Assembly: GCA_032718475.1 (NCBI GenBank)
Contig: JAUCBJ010003254.1
Coordinates: 1-51,080, forward strand
Origin: Nemertoderma westbladi
Taxonomy: Eukaryota > Xenacoelomorpha > Nemertodermatida > Nemertodermatidae
Direction of reading: 5' to 3'
Length of the DNA: 51,080 nucleotides
Shown: positions 21,345 through 30,071 of the stretch, piece after piece
Position numbering within the stretch: position 1 is the stretch's first letter
Layout: each line of letters begins with the position of its first letter
Notes under the pieces: generated by a model
Database searches by the model: none
The model's input: the letters and a program-made list of their open reading frames with translations, nothing else
What the model was told of the DNA's origin: nothing
Position numbers and translations under genes: made by a program

Positions 21345-23412
21345 TTAATGGGGGAGGGGCCGGGGTGAAGAGTCAGGAGAGACCCTGGCTGGAGTGCTGG
21401 GAGGGTGGTCGGGGTGAAGAGTCAGGAGAGACCCTGGCTGGAGTGCTGGGAGGGTGGTCAGGGTGAAGAGTCAGGAGAGACCCTGGCTGGAGTGCTGGGA
21501 GGGTGGTCGGGGTGAAGAGTCAGGAGAGACCCTGGCTGGAGTGCTGGGAGGGTGGTCGGGGTGAAGAGTCAGGAGAGACCCTGGCTGGAGTGCTGGGAGG
21601 GTGGTCGGGGTGAAGAGTCAGGAGAGACCCTGGCTGGAGTGCTGGGAGGGTGGTCGGGGTGAAGAGTCAGGAGAGACCCTGGCTGGAGTGCTGGGAGGGT
21701 GGTCAGGGTGAAGAGTCAGGAGAGACCCTGGCTGGAGTGCTGGGAGGGTGGTCGGGGTGAAGAGTATGGAGAGACCCTGGCTGGAGTGCTGGGAGGGTGG
21801 TCGGGGTGAAGAGTCTGGAGAGACCCTGGCTGGAGTGCTGGGAGGGTGGTCGGGGTGAAGAGTCTGGAGAGACCCTGGCTGGAGTGCTGGGAGGGTGGTC
21901 GGGGTGAAGAGTCTGGAGAGACCCTGGCTGGAGTGCTGGGAGGGTGGTCGGGGTGAAGAGTCAGGAGAGACCCTGGCTGGAGTGCTGGGAGGGTGGTCGG
22001 GGTGAAGAGTCAGGAGAGACCCTGGCTGGAGTGCTGGGAGGGTGGTCGGGGTGAACAGTCAGGAGAGACCCTGGCTGGAGTGCTGGGAGGGTGGTCGGGG
22101 TGAAGAGTCAGGAGAGACCCTGGCTGGAGTGCTGGGAGGGTGGTCGGGGTGAAGAGTCAGGATAGACCCTGGCTGGAGTGCTGGGAGGGAGGTCGGGGTG
22201 AAGAGTCAGGATAGACCCTGGCTGGAGTGCTGGGAGGGTGGTCGGGGTGAAGAGTCAGGAGAGACCCTGGCTGGAGTGCTGGGAGGGTGGTCGGGGTGAA
22301 GAGTCAGGAGAGACCCTGGCTGGAGTGCTGGGAGGGTGGTCGGGGTGAAGAGTCAGGAGAGACCCTGGCTGGAGTGCTGGGAGGGTGGTCGGGGTGAAGA
22401 GTCAGGAGAGACCCTGGCTGGAGTGCTGGGAGGGTGGTCGGGGTGAAGAGTCAGGATAGACCCTGGCTGGAGTGCTGGGAGGGAGGTCGGGGTGAAGAGT
22501 CAGGATAGACCCTGGCTGGAGTGCTGGGAGGGTGGTCGGGGTGAAGAGTCAGGAGAGACCCTGGCTGGAGTGCTGGGAGGGTGGTCGGGGTGAAGAGTCT
22601 GGAGAGACCCTGGCTGGAGTGCTGGGAGGGTGGTCGGGGTGAAGAGTCAGGAGAGACCCTGGCTGGAGTGCTGGGAGGGTGGTCGGGGTGAAGAGTCAGG
22701 AGAGACCCTGGCTGGAGTGCTGGGAGGGTGGTCGGGGTGAAGAGTCAGGAGAGACCCTGGCTGGAGTGCTGGGAGGGTGGTCGGGGTGAAGAGTCAGGAG
22801 AGACCCTGGCTGGAGTGCTGGGAGGGTGGTCGGGGTGAAGAGTCAGGAGAGACCCTGGCTGGAGTGCTGGGAGGGTGGTCGGGGTGAAGAGTCAGGAGAG
22901 ACCCTGGCTGGAGTGCTGGGAGGGTGGTCGGGGTGAAGAGTCAGGATAGACCCTGGCTGGAGTGCTGGGAGGGAGGTCGGGGTGAAGAGTCTGGAGAGAT
23001 CCTGGCTGGAGTGCTGGGAGGGTGGTCGGGGTGAAGAGTCTGGAGAGACCCTGGCTGGAGTGCTGGGAGGGTGGTCGGGGTGAAGAGTCAGGAGAGACCC
23101 TGGCTGGAGTGCTGGGAGGGTGGTCGGGGTGAAGAGTCAGGATAGACCCTGGCTGGAGTGCTGGGAGGGAGGTCGGGGTGAAGAGTCTGGAGAGATCCTG
23201 GCTGGAGTGCTGGGAGGGTGGTCGGGGTGAAGAGTCTGGAGAGACCCTGGCTGGAGTGCTGGGAGGGTGGTCGGGGTGAAGAGTCTGGAGAGATCCTGGC
23301 TGGAGTGCTGGGAGGGTGGTCGGGGTGAAGAGTCTGGAGAGACCCTGGCTGGAGTGCTGGGAGGGTGGTCGGGGTGAAGAGTCAGGAGAGACCCTGGGTA
23401 GAGTGATGGGAG
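21345..23412. repeat. 49-bp minisatellite, about 42 units
   Basis: A regular 49-bp unit contains GGTCGGGGTGAAGAGTC, GAGACCCTGGCTGG and AGTGCTGGGAGGG. Variants (agtcTgg, agGAtaga, gagaTcctg) recur in blocks, which points to local amplification. It lies in the B-C intron. The 181-codon minus frame across part of it is a 49-residue repeat artefact. Confidence 0.95.
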
Positions 23413-23531
23413 GTATATACTGTATATATTGGTTCACCTAATCGTTTTATGCAGTAATTGTATTAGAAAACCACCGGAACAAAATATAAAATGACAAAGT
23501 AGGTCCACATAATTATATATGATAAACTAAC

Positions 23532-23690
23532 CGGGGTTGGTGGTGTTGGCGGACGGGTAGTACGTCGCCGTGGAGGCGATCTCAACGCGTCGGCGTAGGA
23601 TGGAGATGTGGGGGGACTCTGGCGTCCCACCGTGACGTCGGGCGTCTCGCGTCCTACCGCTACCTCCGGAGTCTCGCGACCCAACTCCAC
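23532..23690 (-). CDS. Exon B: Pro/Arg-rich linker, 53 codons
   Basis: The acceptor is ctactttctag before GTGGAG, and the donor is ACCCCG before GTTAGT. It is 159 nt and phase 0. The product has three short repeats (VELGRETPE, VAVGRETPD, VTVGRQSPP), then YADALRSPPRRRTTRPP and a PPTPPTP end. It is probably disordered and basic. The next intron (2.26 kb) contains the 49-bp satellite. Confidence 0.7.
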
Positions 23691-24269
23691 CTAGAAAGTA
23701 GCAATTTAAAATAATGACACGGAGAGATATATACTTATACTGACTTCAAACAACAAAAAGAGATAGGTTAGGATAGGATACAATAACACATTATAACGAA
23801 ACGATACTAAAGAAATGACCGCACTTCACAGCAACAATAAGGGGTACGTAGGATTTATAGTAATTTAATTAGTATATTAGCACAACATAATACTACAACA
23901 GTAAACAATTTATTATGTTACATTGGATCGAAGTCGTTCTCCTTAAAGCACCGCCCACAGCACATACTTATAGTTATACATTTATAATGGAGCTTTACCA
24001 AAGAAGGTGGAAGGTAAACAGGGAGGTAGACAATGGCTGGTAAAAAGACAATATTGAGTTACAATGGTGGGTTAACAAGATTAAAAGTCAAACTAAGATT
24101 GGTTATCAAGGAGGGTAACTCACGATGGCAGATCTCCTGGTAGATAAGTGGGTTAAATAGTGTGCAGATAATGGTGTGTTTACCAGGTACAGTATGCAGG
24201 CCGGACAAACAGTGTATTAAGCATGCCTCTGTTTAGAATAATACTTAATATAATGTAAATAAAACTTAC

Positions 24270-24518
24270 ACTGGATTCCACCGCGTGTAAACGGCCGGTC
24301 TGATGGACATCGGCGCTTCCCGGAATCTCTACATGAATACCAATGGGTTGGAGACCTGCGCCACCTAGCTCCAACTCTCCACCGGCATCCATGTTCGCGG
24401 CATCTATCCCTTTCCGCAGATGTTCGATGCGCATAGGGCAGGTTGCCATGTTGTGTCGCTTTTTGCCACAGCGACCTTGGCAGTAAGAACAAACACATTG
24501 TTGTTTGCGTTTTGGCAT
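24270..24518 (-). CDS. Exon A: start exon with N-terminal Cys/His knuckle, 83 codons
   Basis: A T-rich tract and ttttttatag precede ATAACGTC and then ATG at 24518. The exon ends TCCAGT before GTAAGT. If the upstream noncoding exon ending at 27472 is joined, an in-frame TAA lies just before this ATG, which supports it as the start. MPKRKQQ leads into a knuckle with Cys10, Cys13, Cys17, His22 and Cys27, then PMR. This has the same spacing as Z1. A Gly/Leu/Glu-rich stretch follows, and the exon ends QTGRLHAVESS. The knuckle at the extreme N-terminus suggests nucleic-acid or protein binding. Confidence 0.75.
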
Positions 24519-24823
24519 GACGTTATCTATAAAAAATAATAAATTAAGGAAATAATTTAACAAAATACAACCGATCTAGAGAATAGCAAACGCATTCATG
24601 TCTATTTATGACCCTATATATTTAATTATGTGCAATGAACAGGCAAAGCCAAACAGAAATAAAAATGAAATAACGGTACTGCTACATACAAAACAGAAAA
24701 CACAACCAAAATTACGATTAGGGCTAGCTAAACATTAATTCGAGCATTACAATGACACAAATATATATACCGGTATATATAAATATATACATACCTGTAC
24801 GAATACGAAGAAATAATACGCTA

Positions 24824-26348
24824 CCAGTACCAGTACAGGTGTAGCAGAAAATTATCACCCTCTAAACAGTTCAAAATTCACCCCCCATTTAATATTCACA
24901 AGGTCTAGCTGTCTTTTTCAGTTTTCACCCCCGGTTAGAATTCACTAGGGTATTTAACGGGGGATGAAAATACTCTGGGTGATTTTTTAGTGAAATGTAA
25001 CCCCCCCTCAGCTTATTCCTACCCCATTACAGCATTATATATATTTTAAATGTCAATATAATTTAAATTCGATATAATTCTAACCCTACAGTTAAATGAA
25101 TAGATGACCGCAGTATCCTATAGGGTGCTGTAGTAGACAGACAAACACACGCTGTCGATTTGTATATAGTAAAGTACTGTAGAGGGTGTATGCGTATGGC
25201 ATATGGTGATTAGGGCGTTCATATTTTAAATTGAATTTTTTTTTGATATATTAATAATCCATAAATTAATAGCGGTAGACCTTAGGGAATTTAACTGGGG
25301 ATGGATCTGCTTAATACGAAAATATATAAATGCAGGGTTGAGTTTTCACTTGAGGGGGATTAAATACACTAGAGAAAATACCCCATGGGAATGAGAATAC
25401 ACTACAGCACAAGGGAAGTTTAAAAATGAAATGATTTTACATAGGGAGTGAAAATTCTCTGATACACCGGTACGGGTACCGGTACGTAGAACAGTAGAAT
25501 ACCGTACCTATTAATAAATTTGGTATAAAATATAAGTACCGGACCGGTTCGTACCGGTACCTGCTGACCTGTAGCCCTATCGGCAGCCAGTACCAGTACA
25601 GGTGTAGCAGAAAATTATCACCCTCTAAACAGTTCAAAATTCACCCCCCATTTAATATTCACAAGGTCTAGCTGTCTTTTTCAGTTTTCACCCCCGGTTT
25701 GAATTCACTAGGGTATTTAACGGGGGATGAAAATACTCTGGGTGATTTTTTAGTGAAATGTAACCCCCCTCAGCTTATTCCTACCCCATTACAGCATTAT
25801 ATATATTTTAAATGTCAATATAATTTAAATTCGATATAATTCTAACCCTACAGTTAAATGAATAGATGACCGCAGTATCCTATAGGGTGCTGTAGTAGAC
25901 AGACAAACACACGCTGTCGATTTGTATATAGTAAAGTACTGTAGAGGGTGTATGCGTATGGCATATGGTGATTAGGGCGTTCATATTTTAAATTGAATTT
26001 TTTTTTGATATATTAATAATCCATAAATTAATAGCGGTAGACCTTAGGGATTTTAACTGGGGATGGATCTGCTTAATACGAAAATATATAAATGCAGGGT
26101 TGAGTTTTCACTTGAGGGGGATTAAATACACTACAGAAAATACCCCATGGGAATGAGAATACACTACAGCACAAGGGAAGTTTAAAAATGAAATGATTTT
26201 ACATAGGGAGTGAAAATTCTCTGATACACCGGTACGGGTACCGGTACGTAGAACTGTAGAATACCGTACCTATTAATAAATTTGGTATAAAATATAAGTA
26301 CCGGACCGGTTCGTACCGGTACCTGCTGACCTGTAGCCCTATCGGCAG
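24824..26348. repeat. Tandem duplication of about 763 bp
   Basis: 24824-25586 and 25587-26348 are nearly identical. They differ by a few substitutions and one base in a C run. Each copy is AT-rich with pyrimidine-rich CACCCCCC tracts and ends in CCGGTAC-rich sequence. It lies in the first intron of the minus-strand gene. No coding capacity is evident. Confidence 0.9.
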
Positions 26349-27471
26349 ATCTGTAGGCCTACTCGTAATAATTTGGCCGTTCAGCCGCTAGACCGCTTGC
26401 TAGGGTGCCACAGTGCTAGGTAGGCAGGACTGGCAGGTAACAGTTCAGTTCTAACACAACAAAATAGTAGGCGTAATGTAAAATAGATGGAAGTTATCTT
26501 ATTGCCTATAGGAATGAGTAAAAATAGTACAGTAGTAGGCAAGACAAGACAAGGCAGTGCAACAGTGGTCGGCCTACCTACTTAACCTGTAATGGCAGAA
26601 TGGAGCATGTTACAGTGTTACAAAAGAATAAACAAAAAAAATAACAATCCAGGCACCAGACCAGGCCTATCTGCCTACAGATATAAAAAATAAAAATAAG
26701 AATTGTTTTTCTGCTTTGGCTGCTTCGTGTGAGAGATTACTGTGATTTTATTACCTAGGGATATTTAAACTGAATTGCAGAATTGCACGATACCGGCAGA
26801 CCGTTACATTTTATTACGGCTAGGCCTATTTAAACTGAATTGCAGTATTGCACAATACCGGCAGACCGTTACATGCTCTGCGTCCGTCAGTCCGTATGTG
26901 TAAAACTTTGTAACGGGAAAGTCAGACTAGGCCTGTACGGTACCCCTATCAGCCTATTGAAAAGTTTTAGGCCTACCTGCCTGCCTGTACGCCTTATGTT
27001 TGGCGCAGCATTTCTACTTGCGGCGGGAGCTGGTGCAGATATGTGCTACGCCGGACAAGGTGCCAAAAGGTCCGCTCAGCACAAGCTTTGCATCTACCCG
27101 GCAAAGGATTTTATTCACTTAAAATAACACAGCGTTTGGCGCAGAAAATAAAACCTTTCAACAGGGGAAAACTAGTACAGTAGGCAGTAGGTATGGCCTA
27201 TATCCGTACATCGGCATGTTTTTGCTTTTGCTTACTGTGGTTTCCGGTAGATCAGTAATTGCTTTGCTTAGTACTGTACTAGCCTACCAGTTCTACGTCT
27301 ACACAGACAGAAACACAAGCATTGACCTTTTCACTCAAAAACATATGGCTGTATGTATAATGCAGTAATGTAAGCCTACCAGTACTGCAGTAGGTATCAG
27401 AACAGTCCAGCACGCAAGCAGGTTTATCTGAATCTGCAAGTGCAAACCACCTTGGCTAACATTAAACTTAC
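26349..27471. other. First-intron sequence rich in GGCCTAC words
   Basis: Low-complexity words such as taggcctac and gcctacctgcctg are scattered here. A diverged direct repeat occurs at about 26761 and 26824 (tttaaactgaattgcag followed by ataccggcagaccgttaca). No supported gene. Confidence 0.5.
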
Positions 27472-27560
27472 CTTAGAAGTGTTAAAATTAAAACAGAGCC
27501 AAAAATACGGGGAAAGAATACGCAAATAATTATGTATAATTTGCCAAATATTTGCGAGAT
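27472..27560 (-). other. Candidate noncoding 5' exon of the minus-strand gene (upstream limit approximate)
   Basis: CTTCTAAG before GTAAGTTT on the minus strand is a near-perfect 5' splice site. It lies 2.9 kb upstream of exon A. Joining it to the exon A acceptor gives CTAAG plus ATAACGTCATG, which puts a TAA in frame just before the start codon, as expected for a 5' UTR. The transcription start is not visible. Inverted CCAAT boxes further upstream could serve it. Confidence 0.4.
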
Positions 27561-27591
27561 AACAAATTCAATAATGAATGAAGTATGGCAA

Positions 27592-28020
27592 CTGAATATT
27601 AAATTATATAGCTGAAGGCTGAAGCTATATCCAATTACAGCCAGCAAGCCAATCACAACCCGCCAACAAAATTGCCAGAGGAATATCACTGTATCCTACA
27701 GTTAGAAATACTCAATGTAACGACCAATGAATAGGCTTCGTGATGCACCCAAGGGAATTATTACCATATATGGTATTATTGGATTGGAAGGTAGGCCGTA
27801 ATAAAAGCCTTAGAGAAACAACTGCCTCACTGCATAGCAGCACATTTACAAACCAATATCAATTACTAATTATCACATGTACACCGTAACCATACCCACG
27901 CTGAATTAACAACTGTCTCCACATCAATATGGTTTACAATTTTCTATATAAACGGAACGCTGTATCATATTAAATCATCACTTTACCCATTTCTCTCTAC
28001 TTATTTGCTCTATTCTAGTC
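27592..28020. promoter_or_regulatory. Shared intergenic promoter region: CCAAT boxes and TATA box
   Basis: CCAAT motifs lie at about 27631, 27649 and 27722. TATATAAA lies at 27945-27952, about 75 bp before the SGNH start codon, which suggests a short leader for the plus-strand gene. Read on the minus strand, the same CCAAT cluster lies upstream of the candidate 5' exon of the split gene, so it may act in both directions. The block is duplicated at 43188-43916. Confidence 0.55.
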
Positions 28021-28026
28021 GATATT

Positions 28027-28644
28027 ATGCCACTACCGGTCCAAGCTATTTGCACTGTAAATCATGTACATGATATTATAATCGTTGGGTCTTCACACCC
28101 AGACCACCTCTTTCGGTACCTTGGCCACAACAACCGCGGCCACAATCGTAACTTTGGTATCTGTCCCACAGTTGCCAAAGTTACCTTTCAGCTGCGGTCA
28201 GGGAGAATATTTGACACCCATAACGCACAGGAGGTAATGGCCAATTGGGACAATAAACCTTGTTTCATTGTTCTTCTATTTGGAAGCAACGATCTGTGTG
28301 TGAGAGACACAGATTACGTTGTCTCCAAATTAAAGACAATGATTCAGGAATATTCTTCCAATGGTGCTTCCTGTGTGTTATGGACACAAATGTTCCCCCG
28401 GTTAATGCGCCCTAAAGGTGTGTCTGTGGACCCCGATTATGATTCACGTCGTGTCGCCACAAATATGCGGATGGCGGCGTGGTTCAACCACGCCCAGAAC
28501 GGCGTTCTAATTAAAATGCAAGGTGCATTACGCCATCGGGTGCAGGGAGGAACCTTGCTGCACTCCGATGGTATACACCTGAGTGACCTTGGCCATGCCA
28601 AACTCTATAGCATTATCCGCCATGCTCTACTTGCTGTGGTGTAG
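28027..28644 (+). CDS. SGNH/GDSL-hydrolase-like protein, single exon, 205 aa
   Basis: This intronless ORF starts at an ATG 75 bp after a TATA box. It has the block layout of SGNH hydrolases: IIIVGSSHPD near residue 20 with the candidate nucleophilic Ser, VLLFGSNDL near residue 85 (the G-x-N-D block), and SDGIHLSDLG near residue 185 with the Asp-x-x-His pair. SGNH enzymes hydrolyse ester bonds in lipids, carbohydrates or acylated proteins. Small single-domain SGNH ORFs are also found in some retroelements of invertebrates, so this could be a domesticated or resident element ORF. There is no signal peptide or membrane segment, so it is likely intracellular. A truncated copy lies at 43.8 kb. The substrate is unknown. 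Confidence 0.75.
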   Translation: MPLPVQAICTVNHVHDIIIVGSSHPDHLFRYLGHNNRGHNRNFGICPTVAKVTFQLRSGRIFDTHNAQEVMANWDNKPCFIVLLFGSNDLCVRDTDYVVSKLKTMIQEYSSNGASCVLWTQMFPRLMRPKGVSVDPDYDSRRVATNMRMAAWFNHAQNGVLIKMQGALRHRVQGGTLLHSDGIHLSDLGHAKLYSIIRHALLAVV

Positions 28645-28670
28645 CGCCCACAGTAAGTCCTAATTTATGA

Positions 28671-28696
28671 GTGGCTCTTTTAATTAAGGGTCCCAC
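28671..28696 (+). other. Possible stem-loop 27 bp after the SGNH stop codon
   Basis: GTGGCTCTTTT and AAGGGTCCCAC can pair imperfectly around an AATT centre. GGCTCTTTT matches the 5' arm and loop of the histone mRNA 3' stem-loop, but the second arm does not fit that consensus well. It is listed as a candidate 3' element only. Confidence 0.25.
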
Positions 28697-28814
28697 AATC
28701 ACATAATGTAAATAACAGAAATCAGTGCGTCGGAGTGCGGATGTTGGGGGTGGCGGTGGGGTGGGGTTGGATGGGGTGGGGTGGAAGTGGGAGTGGGGTG
28801 GAGTGGGGTGGAAG

Positions 28815-30071
28815 TTACTTGACTTGATGTGCAACTTACTTGACTTGATGTGCAACTTACTTGACTTGATGTGCAACTTACTTGACTTGATGTGCAACTT
28901 ACTAGACTTGATGTGCAACTTACTCGAATTGATGTGCAACTTACTCGACTTGATGTGCAACTTACTCGACTTGTTGTGCAACTTACTGGACTTGATGTGC
29001 AACTTACTAGACTTGTTGTTCAACTTACTCGACTTGATGTGCAACTTACTCGACTTGATGTGCAACTTACTCGATTTGATGTGCAACTTACTCGACTTGA
29101 TGTGCAACTTACTTGACTTGATGTGCAACTTACTTGACTTGATGTGCAACTTACTTGATATGATGTGCAACTTACTTGACTTGATTTACTTGACTGGATG
29201 TGCAACTTACTTGACTTGATGTGTAACTTACTTGACTTGATGTGCAACTTACTTGACTTGATGTGCAACTTACTTGACTTGATGTGCAACTTACTTGAGT
29301 TGATGTGCAACTTACTTGACTTGATGTGAAACTTACTTGAGTTGATGTGCAACTTACTTGACTTGATGTGCAACTTACTTGACTTGATGTGCAGCTTACT
29401 TGACTTGATGTGCAACTTACTTGACTTGATGTGCAACTTACTTGACTTGATGTGCAACTTACTTGACTTGATGTGTAAGTTACTTGACTTGATGTGCAAC
29501 TTACTTGACTTGATGTGCAACTTACTTGACTTGATGTGCAACTTACTTGACTTGATGTGCAACTTACTCGACTTGATGTGCAACTTACTCGACTTGATGT
29601 GCAACTTACTTGATTTGATGTGCAACTTACTCGACTTGATGTGCAACTTACTCGACTTGATGTGCAACTTACTCGACTTGATGTGCAACTTACTCGACTT
29701 GGTGTGCAACTTACTCGATGTGATGTGCAACTTACTCGACTTGATGTGCAACTTACTGGACTTGATGTGTGCAACTTACTTACTTGACCTGATGTGCAAC
29801 TTACTTGACTTGATTTACTTGACTGGATGTGCAACTTACTTACTTGAGTTGATGTGCAACTTACTTGACTTAATGTGCAACTTACTTGACTTGATATGCA
29901 ACTTACTTGACTTGATGTGCAACTTACTTGACTTGATGTGCAACTTACTTGACTTGATTTACTTGATTGGATGTGCAACTTACTTGACTTGATGTGCAAC
30001 TTACTTGACTTGATGTGCAACTTACTTGACTTGATGTGCAACTTATTTGACTTGATGTGCAACTTACTTGA
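28815..30071. repeat. 21-bp GATGTGCAAC satellite, second array
   Basis: About 60 units carry the GACTTGATGTGCAAC core, in the same orientation as the array at 8.5-15.4 kb. Variants include ACTCGA, GGACTT, TTGTTGTTC and interrupted units (GATTTACTTGACTGGATG). It ends at a sharp junction (ACAAGTTGGCGAGTTGG) with the 30-bp satellite. Confidence 0.95.

Larger units (their letters stand above)
1..24518 (-). other. Gene model: split OTU/knuckle gene, 13 coding exons, 3' end off window
   Basis: Thirteen minus-strand coding exons are joined here: A 24518-24270, B 23690-23532, C 21269-20790, D2 20462-20343, S2 20104-19931, Z2 19744-19406, D1 18975-18850, S1 18616-18443, Z1 18171-17926, E 16762-16649, F 16152-15817, G 8468-8007 and H 2548 to 1. 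Each internal exon has an AG acceptor and a GT donor (mostly GTAAGT, GTTAGT or GTGAGT), has a length divisible by three, and is open in phase 0. The joined frame is at least 1842 codons, 993 of them before exon H. Two OTU-fold regions and three related Cys/His knuckles in the same frame argue for one gene. The weakest joins are F-G (7.3 kb intron) and G-H (5.5 kb), both satellite-filled, so F, G or H could belong to separate genes. Function is not established. Exons are annotated individually below. Confidence 0.65.

Noticed and set aside
22892-23437. 181-codon minus frame in the 49-bp minisatellite
   Set aside because: It is a 49-residue periodic artefact inside the B-C intron, starting outside any exon context.
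26840-27127. 95-codon plus ORF in GGCCTAC-rich DNA
   Set aside because: Low-complexity sequence, no recognisable domain, no start or promoter support.
27468-27689. 73-codon hydrophobic minus ORF resembling a membrane peptide
   Set aside because: It overlaps the CCAAT cluster and the 5' exon donor, lacks an ATG at its start, and joining it to exon A gives an immediate stop. It fits better as promoter and 5' UTR.
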